64,000 nt of DNA, taken from assembly GCA_049324695.1 (NCBI GenBank), contig JBMOMJ010000033.1, positions 1 through 64,000 on the forward strand, in the 5' to 3' direction. How positions within the stretch are numbered: the first letter of the stretch is position 1; every line of letters starts with the position of its first letter. Origin of the DNA: PMG-095 sp049324695. Its GTDB lineage: Bacteria; Myxococcota_A; Polyangia; Polyangiales; Polyangiaceae. Below are positions 1 through 8,730 of the stretch, piece after piece. A program made the position numbers and the translations under genes. The notes beneath the pieces were generated by a model. That model was given only the letters and a program-made list of their open reading frames with translations, was not told the DNA's origin and made no database searches.

Positions 1-297
1 CTCGAAGCCGAACGCGCGGCGGCGGCGCGTGAGAAGGCCGAGCATGAGGCGGCGGAGGCCAAGCGCATCGCCGAGGCGCAAGCCAAGGCTGCGCGCGAAC
101 GTGAGGCAGACACCAGACGCGAACGCGTCCGCGAACCCAAGCGCGCTGAGAAACCCGTGGCTGAGTTGCCGGCGGACGAAGCCGAAGAGGACAGGCTTGC
201 CGAGTTGGCACAGCAGAAGCGGCGTCCCGTGGGGATCTGGATCGTACTGGTGCTGATGCTCGCAGCGGTCGCCTACGTGCTACTGGCCAAACGCTGA
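1..297 (+). CDS. C-terminal end of a tail-anchored membrane protein (5' truncated by window)
   Basis: The reading frame is open from base 1 and stops with TGA at 295-297, so only the last 98 residues are visible. The visible part is a highly charged Ala/Glu/Arg/Lys helix (repeated AERAA, AKRIAEAQAKAA type segments), probably a coiled coil. An acidic stretch follows, then a single hydrophobic segment (GIWIVLVLMLAAVAYVLL) ending three residues before the stop. That layout fits a C-tail-anchored protein or one with its only membrane helix at the end. The N-terminal domain lies outside the window, so no function is assigned. Confidence 0.7.
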   Translation, partial: LEAERAAAAREKAEHEAAEAKRIAEAQAKAAREREADTRRERVREPKRAEKPVAELPADEAEEDRLAELAQQKRRPVGIWIVLVLMLAAVAYVLLAKR

Positions 298-308
298 AGG
301 CCGCGCCG

Positions 309-884
309 ATGCGCGAGCTTCCGTCTCTCGTGACTCGCATCGCCGAGCGGAGCGCCGCCACGTCTCAACCGCTGGTGGTCGCGCTCGATGGGCGTAGCGG
401 CGTCGGAAAATCCACTTGGGCGAAGGCCTTGGCGACGCAGCTCGACGCCACCCTAATCGAAGGGGACGACTTCTTTGCTGGAGGGGTTGAGGTACGCAGG
501 GATCGTCCGCAAGAGCGCGCTGCTGCTTGCATCGACTGGCAGAGCCAGCGCAAAGTGTTGAGCGAGCTGCGCGCAGGTCGGGCGGCGAGCTATCAAGCGT
601 TCGACTGGTTAGCTTTCGACGGCCGGCTGCGTGTAGAAGCGACTCGCTGCGAGGCTCGGCGCGTCGTTTTGCTCGAAGGCGTCTACAGCGCTCGCCCCGA
701 GCTGCGCGACCTTCTGGATCTGCGAATTCTACTGCGTGTACCCGAGGCGGTCCGGCAAGCGCGGCTGCTTGCACGGGAAGGGGTACTCACTGCTTGGGAG
801 CTGCAATGGCACGAGGCTGAGCAGTGGTACTTCGCTGAAGCTGCTCCTCCAGAATGCTTCGACATCGTCCTCGACGCCGATTGA
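309..884 (+). CDS. uridine-kinase-like P-loop kinase
   Basis: 191 residues with a Walker A motif GRSGVGKST at about residues 28-36, followed by EGDDFF, which resembles the substrate-binding acidic motif of the uridine kinase / phosphoribulokinase fold. A hydrophobic strand VVLLEGVYS near residue 120 fits the second strand of these kinases. The family phosphorylates nucleosides or other small molecules with ATP in the cytoplasm; the substrate here cannot be read from sequence. It starts 11 bases after the upstream stop, so the two genes may be cotranscribed. A hairpin followed by a T run lies downstream (955-980). Confidence 0.8.
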   Translation: MRELPSLVTRIAERSAATSQPLVVALDGRSGVGKSTWAKALATQLDATLIEGDDFFAGGVEVRRDRPQERAAACIDWQSQRKVLSELRAGRAASYQAFDWLAFDGRLRVEATRCEARRVVLLEGVYSARPELRDLLDLRILLRVPEAVRQARLLAREGVLTAWELQWHEAEQWYFAEAAPPECFDIVLDAD

Positions 885-954
885 CGCGAGAACGACTGAC
901 GCGGGCCAGCACCGTTGTGAGACGCCGACCCGCATCCATTTGCGGCCTTAGTGG

Positions 955-980
955 GCCCCAGAAAATTCGGGGGCGTTTTT
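955..980 (+). terminator. possible intrinsic terminator
   Basis: A GCCCC arm (955-959) and a GGGGC arm (970-974) enclose a 10-base loop and are followed by GTTTTT. It sits 71 bases after the stop of the P-loop kinase and before the convergent Kazal lipoprotein gene, where a terminator would be expected. The stem is only five base pairs. Confidence 0.5.
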
Positions 981-993
981 CGGAGACAGGATA

Positions 994-1791
994 CTAGTCG
1001 CAGGCGATCTGAATACAGGCCACGCCCGGTGGACGACACCAGCCGCAGCTTGCGTTGCAGCACACGGTGCCTTCCGGACAAGTCACGCTGCCGCAACTGC
1101 CGCCCGTTGCGTCCGGCTCGCAAGTCGCCGTGGAGCCGTTGGCTACGCAGTGGTAGCCAGCTTTGCAGCGAACCGTCGCACACGGATCAATCGGCTCGCA
1201 CGTTGCCGTGTCTCCGCTGGCGACACAGCGCGTGCCGGTTGGGCACAACACTGCAGCGCACGGATTCGTGGGTGCGTCGGGCACACAGGCGCAGACGGCA
1301 GGTGAGCTATCGAAGTGGAAACCGCTCACGCACAGCGCGATCACCTGGCATTCACAAATGCCGCCACAATCCGCGCCGGTGGGAGGAGCGCAGTCGTCGC
1401 TGGGATCGTCCACGCAGGTTCCTGCTCCGGGACAAGGAATACCGGCGATTCCACCGCAGAAAACCGAAGGACACTCGCCGTCACTCGCTACCGACACGCC
1501 GGCCGAGGCTGCATCGCAGGAGTTGCCGTACGTGCGCCCGTCGCAACCGCAAACCGGATCGTAGATCCTGGTACAGACTTCGGGACGTCGCTGACACACG
1601 CCGCGCCCGCCGCACGTAGTCGTTGCGCAGTATTGCCCGCTGCGGCAATCGCTATTCGAGGTGCAGCCCCGACGACGGCAGAGCGCGTCACTCGAACTCG
1701 CCGCATCCTCGCGCTCGTTCTCGAGTTCGTTCGCGGCGCTGCAACCCGCGAAAACGAAACATGCCCAGAACCCGAAGACAAACCTTCTCAT
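994..1791 (-). CDS. Cys-rich lipoprotein with a Kazal-type protease-inhibitor domain
   Basis: The start is placed at the second Met (MRRFVFGFWACFVFAGCS), giving a clean lipoprotein signal with lipobox FAGC; an ATG six codons upstream is also possible. About 265 residues. Near residues 70-105 is a Kazal-like block (CTRIYDPVCGCDGRTYGN, continuing to SDGEC), the signature CxxxYxPVCGxDGxTYxN of serine-protease inhibitors. The rest is Cys-rich short repeats of the form PCAxxxCPxGTxCV with TATCEP, common in myxobacterial surface lipoproteins. Probably exported and lipid-anchored. A protective or competitive inhibitor role is inferred from the domain only. Confidence 0.75.
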   Translation of the reverse strand: MRRFVFGFWACFVFAGCSAANELENEREDAASSSDALCRRRGCTSNSDCRSGQYCATTTCGGRGVCQRRPEVCTRIYDPVCGCDGRTYGNSCDAASAGVSVASDGECPSVFCGGIAGIPCPGAGTCVDDPSDDCAPPTGADCGGICECQVIALCVSGFHFDSSPAVCACVPDAPTNPCAAVLCPTGTRCVASGDTATCEPIDPCATVRCKAGYHCVANGSTATCEPDATGGSCGSVTCPEGTVCCNASCGWCRPPGVACIQIACD

Positions 1792-1809
1792 GGGAACCCT
1801 CCTTGGCAT

Positions 1810-2162
1810 CTGGCGAAGACACCGCCATACGAGTCAGCGGTGATGCGCGCAGCATAGCGCAGCGCAGTGGCCACGATGCGTGACGAGTAGTTCGTAAATG
1901 AATTGTTCGTTCGGCAAAACGATCACACGCAAACGCGCTACGCGATTGCTGTCGATCACCGCCATGAGTATTCGTTCGGATCGCGCGCCGCGGCGTTCAC
2001 TCGTTCGTCGCGCTCGGCGTTGTGCAACGCCGCCTCGTCTCGTCTCGTCTCGCCTCGCCGGGCGGAAGCGCGTTGCTGCTCGGTCACAGCTTTCGCGCTG
2101 CAGGTCTCCAAGGAAACGAGCGGCTCGGCAGCGAGCCCGACCTTCCCGAAGGAGCTCTGAAC
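1810..2162. other. intergenic region, no supported gene
   Basis: This gap lies between the divergent Kazal lipoprotein and dehalogenase genes. It contains a short CGTCT-type simple repeat around 2033-2058. No convincing coding frame is seen; promoters for the two flanking genes probably lie here. Confidence 0.6.
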
Positions 2163-3035
2163 ATGATCGATAAAATCTCGAAGAAATTCATGAAGGTAAA
2201 CAGCGTTGAGGTGGCGTACGTCGAGCGCGGTGCCGGCCAGCCGATGCTGTTTTTGCACGGCAATCCCACTTCATCGTATCTGTGGCGCAACATCATCGTT
2301 CCTCTTTCTCGGAGTTATCGCTGCATCGCGCCAGATTTGATTGGCATGGGGGACTCCCAGAAGCTCAGCGAGGGCGGTGAAGGGCGTTATTCGTTTTTCG
2401 AACAGCAGCGCTACCTGGAGGCTTTCTTAGAGGCGCTCGACTTCGAGCAGCCGCTCATTCTCGTGGTGCATGATTGGGGTTCCGCGCTCGGGTTCGATTG
2501 GATGCGTCGCCATCCGGAACGTGTGCGCGGCGTTGCGTACATGGAAGCCATAGTTGGGGTGCGCGCCTGGGACGAGCTGCCGCCACCGGCTCGAGAAATT
2601 TTCGAAGCGCTGCGCTCCCCGCGCGGCGAAGCGATGATTCTGGAACAAAACTTGTTTGTCGAGCAGTTGTTGCCGCGCAGTGTCTTGCGCGAGTTGCGCC
2701 CCGAAGAACTCGAAGAGTATCGGCGCCCATTTCGTGAACCTGGGGAGTCGCGACGGCCGACCTTGTCGTGGCCACGGCAGCTGCCGATCGGCGGCGAGCC
2801 TCCTGAAATTTGCGAGCTGGTCGAGCGCTACGCGGCCTTCTTGGCACAGTCATCGACCCCGAAATTGTTCGTGAACGCCGAACCGGGGCGCTTGTTGGTT
2901 GGGCCGCTGCGCGAACGCTGCCGGCGCTGGCCGAACCAGCGGGAGGTGACGGTGCGCGGCTTGCACTACATTCAAGAAGACTCGCCGCACGAAATCGCTG
3001 CTGCCATCCTCGATTGGGCCAACGAATTGCCATGA
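2163..3035 (+). CDS. haloalkane dehalogenase (alpha/beta-hydrolase, Asp nucleophile)
   Basis: 290 residues from the ATG at 2163; the frame extends upstream but homology begins here. All catalytic elements of haloalkane dehalogenase subfamily II (DhaA/LinB type) are visible: HGNPTSSYLWRN with halide-binding Asn34, the nucleophile elbow VVHDWGSALG with Asp104 and adjacent Trp105, the catalytic acid Glu128 in YMEAI, and the base His268 in GLHYIQED. The family cleaves carbon-halogen bonds hydrolytically to give an alcohol and halide. The stop overlaps the start of the next gene (ATGA at 3032-3035), so it is translationally coupled to a sigma factor, an unusual partner. Confidence 0.9.
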   Translation: MIDKISKKFMKVNSVEVAYVERGAGQPMLFLHGNPTSSYLWRNIIVPLSRSYRCIAPDLIGMGDSQKLSEGGEGRYSFFEQQRYLEAFLEALDFEQPLILVVHDWGSALGFDWMRRHPERVRGVAYMEAIVGVRAWDELPPPAREIFEALRSPRGEAMILEQNLFVEQLLPRSVLRELRPEELEEYRRPFREPGESRRPTLSWPRQLPIGGEPPEICELVERYAAFLAQSSTPKLFVNAEPGRLLVGPLRERCRRWPNQREVTVRGLHYIQEDSPHEIAAAILDWANELP

Positions 3036-3871
3036 CTGCCTCGCTCTCCGAACTCGCGAACCGTGCTCAGGCTGGCGAACGCGAAGCGCTCGAAGCCTTG
3101 GTACGTGCCCTGCAAGATCCGCTGTATCGCCTGGCGCTGAGGTTTCTTGGTCATCCGGAGGCAGCGCGCGACGCAACACAGGAAATTTTGATCTTGGTGA
3201 TCACTCAGTTGTCCTCCTTTCGAGGCGAGAGCTCGATCAACACTTGGGCCTATCGTGTGGCTTCGCGACACTTGTTGCGGCGCAAGAAACAGCAACGCGA
3301 GGTCGCCCGCCGATTCACGTTCGACACGCTCGAGGCGGAGCTAGGCCAGCCGCCGAACGCGATCGCCGACACGGCGCTGGCAAGCGCTGAGGAGCGACTG
3401 CTGGAAGAGGAAATATTTCTCGGCTGCACACAAGCGATGTTGCGGGCGCTCGACCCACCGTTGCGCATCGCCTTCGTGCTCGGCGCCGTGCTCGAGCTCG
3501 ATGCAAGCGACGCCGCGCGTGCATTGGAAATTTCCGAAGTGGCCTTCAGAAAGCGCCTGTCCCGCGCGCGCCTCGCGTTGGACGAGTTCGTGGCCAAGAA
3601 CTGCGGCGTGGCGAACCCCGCGGCGCCGTGTCGTTGCGCCTACCAAGTGAACCATGCCACGCGCCAAGGCCGTTTCGATCCGAACTGCCTTCGTTATGCC
3701 AGCAAGACCGCGCGCACGAGCCTCGAAACGTTGCGCGCGTTTGGTGAGATTGCGGGCGTTCGTCGCGCTCTCGAGCTCTACCGCGCTCAGCCGGAGTTTC
3801 GTGCCCCGGAAGACTTTGCGGCGCGCATTCGCTCCTTGATCGACGGCGCGACCAGCCTCACCTTGTCATAG
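3032..3871 (+). CDS. sigma-70 family RNA polymerase sigma factor (ECF type)
   Basis: 279 residues from the ATG overlapping the dehalogenase stop. The sigma2 region is ALRFLGHPEAARDATQEI then SSFRGESSINTWAYRVASR. The sigma4 helix-turn-helix is AFVLGAVLELDASDAARALEIS with VAFRKRLSRAR. A C-terminal extension begins with CGVANPAAPCRCAYQ and continues for about 75 residues, a Cys-containing tail found in some ECF groups. No anti-sigma gene is adjacent. Overlap with the dehalogenase suggests the enzyme and regulator respond to the same signal, which is inference. Confidence 0.85.
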   Translation: MTASLSELANRAQAGEREALEALVRALQDPLYRLALRFLGHPEAARDATQEILILVITQLSSFRGESSINTWAYRVASRHLLRRKKQQREVARRFTFDTLEAELGQPPNAIADTALASAEERLLEEEIFLGCTQAMLRALDPPLRIAFVLGAVLELDASDAARALEISEVAFRKRLSRARLALDEFVAKNCGVANPAAPCRCAYQVNHATRQGRFDPNCLRYASKTARTSLETLRAFGEIAGVRRALELYRAQPEFRAPEDFAARIRSLIDGATSLTLS

Positions 3872-3884
3872 TGACGCACCGGTT

Positions 3885-5327
3885 TTACTGTGCGCCGAGT
3901 TCAGCGCGAGGGCCTGCGCAGCGCGCCAAGATTGCTTCCACGTCGGCGGTCTTGTCGAGCGTGTAGCTGTAGAACTGAGTGGGATTGAATACCGAGTAGC
4001 TGCTGCCCGTCGATGTCTGCCGGCCGGAGCAGCTACGGTAAGCATTGCCAATGCTGACGAGCGTGCCTGTGTCGTAGTAGTGGGGATCCTTCACGCTCGC
4101 AAAGACGCTATTTTCGAGCACCATATTGGTGCCGCCGCGAGCGTAGTTGCCGTAGCTCGACAGGTTCTGCATGAAATTGTTGAACAGGTGAGCGCGGAGT
4201 AGATTGTCGGCGCTAGGGTTCCGCTGGGTGGTGTTGCGGATCCAGTTGTGATGAATCGTGATTTGGGCGGTGACGTTTTCGGTCCAACCAATGCCGAACG
4301 TCTTGTTGTGCTTCTCGAAAATGTTCCAGGAAGCGGTCACGTATGTCGTGTCTTTGCGGCTATCGACTTGCCCGTCGCCCAAATGACTGAAGCGGCAGTG
4401 ATCGATCCAAACGTGGTGTGCGGTGTCCATCTGAACGCCGTCTCGGTCGCCACCGCCGTCTCCGGTCGCGTCGTCTTGGCCTTCGATGTAGCTATCCCGA
4501 ATCGTCAGGTTGCGGATGATGACGTTGTGGATGCCTTCACCCAAGAAGAAGCCGCCCATCACGATTTCGGCGCTGCTGCCAGCTCCGATGATGGTCTTGT
4601 TGCTGGTCACGCGAATTTCCTCGAACGGGCTGAAGGTCAACGTTCCCTGTACACGGCACACCCGCGGCTCGCTCGCCATGGCGCAGCTGCGAAGCTCCGC
4701 CTGAGTCGTTACGCTGGTGGGCGCCACGCTGCCACCACCGGTGGTTCCGCCTTCGACCGTCGCGAACCCAACTAAATTCAAAGGGCACGCATTGGTGTTG
4801 CCGCCCGTGCCGACAGCACCGCCCATCGCGTTCGTGCCGCCCGACGCGGTCCCGCCGGCATTCGTGTACCCGCCGGCATTCGTGTACCCGCCGGCATTCG
4901 TGTACCCGCCGGCATTCGCGCTCCCCCCCGCACCGCCATTCGCGCTCCCGCTGGCGCCGCCATTCGCGCTCCCGCCCGCACCGCTCTTTCCTCCCACGCC
5001 GCTCCCGCCCGCACCGCTCCTTCCTCCCGCGCTGCTCCCTCCGCTACTCGACGTTGCACCGCCTTTGCCGCTGCTCCCGTCAACACCTGAACCGCCGCTC
5101 GAGGCTTGGCTTCCACCGTTACTAGCTCCTCCGCTGGTCGCGCCACCCGCGGCTTTGGCGCCACCCGACTGTGCTCCACCACTGCCACCTTGAGTGTTTG
5201 CGGGGGTTCCACCGTTTCCCACGGCGCCGCCAGTTTCGGTCCCGGCGCCGCCATTCTCTGGCGAGCCACACGCGATTCCGGCAAGGCTCAGATTCAAGAT
5301 GACCAGTGTGCGAGCAGTTTTGAGCAT
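3885..5327 (-). CDS. secreted pectate lyase (polysaccharide lyase family 1) lipoprotein
   Basis: 480 residues. The N-terminus MLKTARTLVILNLSLAGIAC carries a lipobox (GIAC). Residues about 22-185 are a Gly/Ser/Ala/Asn-rich linker with tandem GGYTNA and GGSANGGA repeats. The C-terminal 300 residues match the right-handed beta-helix of PL1 pectate lyases: NKTIIGAGSSAEI, DGVQMDTAHHVWIDHCRFS, DGQVDSRKDTTYVTASWN and the TTQRNPSADN segment expected to hold the catalytic Arg. Such enzymes cleave polygalacturonate by beta-elimination with calcium outside the cell. It converges with the preceding sigma gene (13-base gap), implying a plant-debris-degrading lifestyle. Confidence 0.9.
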   Translation of the reverse strand: MLKTARTLVILNLSLAGIACGSPENGGAGTETGGAVGNGGTPANTQGGSGGAQSGGAKAAGGATSGGASNGGSQASSGGSGVDGSSGKGGATSSSGGSSAGGRSGAGGSGVGGKSGAGGSANGGASGSANGGAGGSANAGGYTNAGGYTNAGGYTNAGGTASGGTNAMGGAVGTGGNTNACPLNLVGFATVEGGTTGGGSVAPTSVTTQAELRSCAMASEPRVCRVQGTLTFSPFEEIRVTSNKTIIGAGSSAEIVMGGFFLGEGIHNVIIRNLTIRDSYIEGQDDATGDGGGDRDGVQMDTAHHVWIDHCRFSHLGDGQVDSRKDTTYVTASWNIFEKHNKTFGIGWTENVTAQITIHHNWIRNTTQRNPSADNLLRAHLFNNFMQNLSSYGNYARGGTNMVLENSVFASVKDPHYYDTGTLVSIGNAYRSCSGRQTSTGSSYSVFNPTQFYSYTLDKTADVEAILARCAGPRAELGAQ

Positions 5328-5542
5328 CGTGACGCAAGGAAGGTCGTTGGATGCTCTCAGAACGGGTCATAAAAACGGCAGGGTAGCCGGCTTTACAATC
5401 TCGGCGACTTGCGCGAAGAAACACCGAACGAGTGCGGCAGGTGCATTTCGCGCCGCCAAGTAGCCGGAAACTTCAAAATTCTGTTGCGGTGGGACGCTCC
5501 AATAAATAGGGTATGTAATGCCTGTTATTACGAGCGCAGAAT
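5328..5542. other. intergenic region upstream of pectate lyase
   Basis: The right part (about 5470-5545) is noticeably AT-richer than its surroundings and is a plausible promoter area for the pectate lyase (minus strand) and any small gene to the right. No RNA gene was recognised. Confidence 0.4.
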
Positions 5543-5761
5543 ATGAAGACCACTCGTTCACTAAAAACTCGCCGTCGCCCACGTGCAGCCACGCTGACGC
5601 GAACCACAAAGAATGAGGACCCGAGTGCTCGCTTGGTGAGCGCTCCTCAATTCAGCGTGGCACGAGCTGTTGATGAACTGCTCGCTCGCGTTGAACGTCA
5701 TCGGTTGCTCGCGTCTCCATCAGGGAAGCGTGCGGCGGTGACGCGGCGAGGACGGCGCTAG
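5543..5761 (+). CDS. possible small basic protein, unrecognised
   Basis: A 72-codon frame beginning MKTTRSLKTRRRPRA, rich in Arg and Lys, lies in the gap between two minus-strand genes and follows an AT-rich stretch that could hold a promoter. No clear ribosome-binding site and no recognised motif. An antisense frame of 80 codons overlaps it (5367-5609) and neither can be preferred firmly. Confidence 0.3.
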   Translation: MKTTRSLKTRRRPRAATLTRTTKNEDPSARLVSAPQFSVARAVDELLARVERHRLLASPSGKRAAVTRRGRR

Positions 5762-5768
5762 CTTGTGC

Positions 5769-8531
5769 TCACTCGGAGCGACTTTGCGGACCTGTCTTGG
5801 AGCCCGGCAGCGTGTGGCGTAGATGTGCAACGGCTTCCACTAGGTGCTCCGCGCTCACGGGTTTCGTGAGGTACACATCGAATCCAGCGGCCAAGGCGCG
5901 CCGGCGATCGGCGTCACGTGCGTGTGCGCTGACGGCGCACGCTGGCGGCACAGGTCGTCCGCGGCGCTCGCACTCTGCCGCCACCAGCTCAATGAGCTCG
6001 TACCCACTGGTTCCGGGCAAGCCAAGATCACTGACGATCACTTGCATGGCGTCTTCGTGCTCGAGCGCGCGGAGCGCTTGAGTGGCATCCTCCACTGCGG
6101 TGACGATCGCGCCCGCCTCGGCGAGCATGCATTCCATGCCTTCGCGGGTGAGTGGGTCATCCTCTACGAGCAAAACCCGCAACTCGTCGAGCGGGGCACT
6201 CCGAATCGTGTCAGAGATTTGCCATTTGCCGCCCTCTTCTGCATTCGGTTCGAGTCGGGGAATTCGCACGCGGAAGACCGCGCCGTGACCAATGCCTGCG
6301 CTTTCGGCGACAATCGATCCCGAGTGAAGTTCGGTTAGCTGCCGTGCGAGGGTGAGCCCGATCCCTAAACCCATGTGTTTGCGCGTCAGGCCCATGTCGG
6401 CTTGCCGAAACGGCTCGAAAACGTGCGGCAAGAACTCACTCGCTATACCGTCTCCCGTGTCGGCGACCTCGATATCCAAGACGCCGTCGAGCGTTCGCAT
6501 GCGCAACGTGACACACCCTCCGGGGGGCGTGAACTTCGTCCCATTCACCAAAAGGTTCCATAGGATTTGTTGTAGGCGTGCACGGTCGAGCACGCAGCTC
6601 CCCAAACCAGGCTCGATTTCGGTTCTGAGCTCGACGTTGCGCTCTGCCGCCAGCGGTTGAACGACGGAGACAGCCGCTCGACCAACTTCTCCTACGTCGA
6701 CGCTCGACTTCGAAAGTGTAAAGCTGCCAGTAACGAGCCGCGACAGATCGAGTAGATCCTCGACCAGGCGCGATTGGTTCTCGGCGCTTTGCGCGATTGC
6801 GTCGACGGCGCGCTGCAGGTGAGCCGCTGAAACATGCGGGGACCTCAGCGTGGCGGTCCAAAGCGAGATCGCGGCGAGCGGCGTGCGAAGCTCGTGACTG
6901 ACCGTCGCCAAAAACTGATCTTTGGCACGATTGCTGGCTTCGGCCTGAGCGCGCGCCGCTCGGGCTTCAGCCAGCAGTGTCAGAGCGCGCTGCTCGCTTT
7001 GCTTCAGCGCGGCCTCCGCGTGCGCGTGCTCAATCGCTGACCAGGTCCTGTCTGCCACCTCCGCCACGAGCGCGATTTCCGCGTCCGTCCAGCGCCGCGG
7101 CTCGGTGTGATGAACGCCGAAACCGGCCACGAGCCGACCGTTGCGGACCAGCGGCGCACCAATGAAAGCTCGAATGCCTCCCATTCGTGCATATGTGCTC
7201 TGCGCGCCCGCGGTCCGTGCGTCGTCCAGCGTGTCGGAAACGATGACGGTTGCCCAGTTGTGAAGCTGGCCGAGCAAGTCGCCGAAGTCGCTCACGTGAA
7301 AGCGCCCGCGCAGATGCTCGACGCTCCCGTCGGTCCAGTCGCCGTTGATGGCGAGCCACTCGCCGCTCTCGTCCGTGCCGACGTACAGGCAACGAGCTAC
7401 CTTCAGGTGCCGACCGAGCCGCTCGGCCGTGATCGCGACGATCTCGTGTGCGTCTGCCGCGGCGCGCAGCGCGTCGCTGAGCCCCAAAAGAAAACGCTGA
7501 CGTTCCTCGCGCTCCCGAGATTCTCGTTCGGCAAGCTTTCGAGCACTGATGTCGCTGTAGAAGATCGCCACGCGATCGTCCGGCCGCGGATAAAACAGGC
7601 CTTCATACCAGCGATTTGCAGAAGGCTGCGCCTCGATGGGACCGATCGCTTGCCCGCTTGCGGCGACGCGTGCCGCAATTTCGACGACTCCAGACGCGCG
7701 CTCGGCGAATACCTCGCTGCGTAGGCGGCCCACACAGCTCGCGACAGTCTTTTGGGTCAGCTTCTCGAAAGCAGCGTTCATTTCGAGCAGGCGCAGATCG
7801 CACGCGCGTCCCTCGACATCGCGCACGATTTCGCAGAGCGCAAAGCCTTCCTTCATGGTTTCGATGAGCGACCGATACTTCTCCTCGCTCGCGCGCAGCG
7901 CCCGCTCCGCGCGCGACTGCTCGACCGCAGCCCAGGTACGCGCCGCAGTTTCCTCCACGGCCGTCACGTCGGCCGCACTGAAAGAGCGGGGCCTCGCCAT
8001 GTGCGTGCCGAGAACCGCGACGCAACGCCCGTCGCGTAGCAACGGCACCGAAACAGAGCTCATGATCTCGTAGGCGGCGAACCGCTCTCTGTCTGGCGTC
8101 ACCCGCGGATCCGTACTGTGATCCTCAACTACGATAGGGCGCCCGTTCTTGTACTCTGCCAGCCTCCAAGTACCGGCGTAGCTTGCAAGTGGGTAGCGGC
8201 CCGGACGGATCGGCTGCACACCACACGTAAACTGCGCGTCGACCAAATACTCCTTTTCATCCACCACCTCCGCGAACAACACGCGGCTCGCACCGAGATG
8301 CTCACCGAGCTTGCGACACGCTTCGGCTTGAATCGCCCCTGGGTCGCCCAGACCGCGCAATCCGTCGCTCAGGTCGAGCAGATACGCGAGAACACTTTCC
8401 GTAATCCTGCTGCGATTCGGTAATGAATCACTGCGCGTGTCGTGCAGCATGGCCTCGGCCGCATTCTGCCGCCGCTGGGCCTCCTCGAGCAATGCCACGT
8501 TCGGGCAGCTCGGCGCTGAGTTCGATGACAC
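5769..8531 (-). CDS. hybrid sensor histidine kinase (GAF-PAS-GAF-HisKA-HATPase-REC)
   Basis: 920 residues from a GTG; an ATG at 8450 is an alternative. Domain order by eye: GAF about 60-205, PAS about 215-330 (YRSLIETMKEGFALCEI), a second GAF about 345-500, HisKA with VSHELRTPLAAISLW (phospho-acceptor His546), HATPase_c with the N-box region LLVNGTKF, DTGDGIASEF and GLGIGLTLAR, and a receiver with LLVEDDPLT, Asp835 in IVSDLGLPG and the KPVS switch Lys. No membrane segment is seen, so it is a soluble sensor reading small molecules or redox through GAF/PAS. No partner response regulator is adjacent; phosphate probably passes His546 to Asp835 and on to an unlinked protein. Confidence 0.9.
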   Translation of the reverse strand: MSSNSAPSCPNVALLEEAQRRQNAAEAMLHDTRSDSLPNRSRITESVLAYLLDLSDGLRGLGDPGAIQAEACRKLGEHLGASRVLFAEVVDEKEYLVDAQFTCGVQPIRPGRYPLASYAGTWRLAEYKNGRPIVVEDHSTDPRVTPDRERFAAYEIMSSVSVPLLRDGRCVAVLGTHMARPRSFSAADVTAVEETAARTWAAVEQSRAERALRASEEKYRSLIETMKEGFALCEIVRDVEGRACDLRLLEMNAAFEKLTQKTVASCVGRLRSEVFAERASGVVEIAARVAASGQAIGPIEAQPSANRWYEGLFYPRPDDRVAIFYSDISARKLAERESREREERQRFLLGLSDALRAAADAHEIVAITAERLGRHLKVARCLYVGTDESGEWLAINGDWTDGSVEHLRGRFHVSDFGDLLGQLHNWATVIVSDTLDDARTAGAQSTYARMGGIRAFIGAPLVRNGRLVAGFGVHHTEPRRWTDAEIALVAEVADRTWSAIEHAHAEAALKQSEQRALTLLAEARAARAQAEASNRAKDQFLATVSHELRTPLAAISLWTATLRSPHVSAAHLQRAVDAIAQSAENQSRLVEDLLDLSRLVTGSFTLSKSSVDVGEVGRAAVSVVQPLAAERNVELRTEIEPGLGSCVLDRARLQQILWNLLVNGTKFTPPGGCVTLRMRTLDGVLDIEVADTGDGIASEFLPHVFEPFRQADMGLTRKHMGLGIGLTLARQLTELHSGSIVAESAGIGHGAVFRVRIPRLEPNAEEGGKWQISDTIRSAPLDELRVLLVEDDPLTREGMECMLAEAGAIVTAVEDATQALRALEHEDAMQVIVSDLGLPGTSGYELIELVAAECERRGRPVPPACAVSAHARDADRRRALAAGFDVYLTKPVSAEHLVEAVAHLRHTLPGSKTGPQSRSE

Positions 8532-8669
8532 GGGCGCGCATGCGCGGCGAAAAAGGATTGTCGCTGCAGCTTACACATCCTTGTGCAGTGTATCCTTGGG
8601 ATTTGTGAATAAATCCGATGTCTTACGCTGGTTCTATAACGCGGCTGGCGAAGCGCGGACGCTGCACGC

Positions 8670-8696
8670 TGTCGAGAATCAACGCGCCCGAACGTC
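8670..8696 (+). promoter_or_regulatory. putative ECF42-type promoter
   Basis: TGTCGA (8670-8675), a 17-base spacer, then CGTC (8693-8696), 34 bases before the ATG of the YCII/DGPF gene. The promoter signature known for ECF42 sigma factors is TGTCGA at -35 and CGA/TC at -10, and the second gene of this operon encodes such a sigma factor. It therefore fits autoregulation. Confidence 0.6.
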
Positions 8697-8730
8697 TATA
8701 GGTCAACCTGCACTTCGCGTGAGGACACCG

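Noticed and set aside
280..774. Minus-strand frame opposite the P-loop kinase
   Set aside because: The plus strand has Walker A and kinase motifs; the antisense product is Arg/Ala-rich with no motif.
2022..2162. Upstream extension of the dehalogenase frame
   Set aside because: Family similarity and length fit the ATG at 2163; the extension passes through a simple CGTCT repeat.
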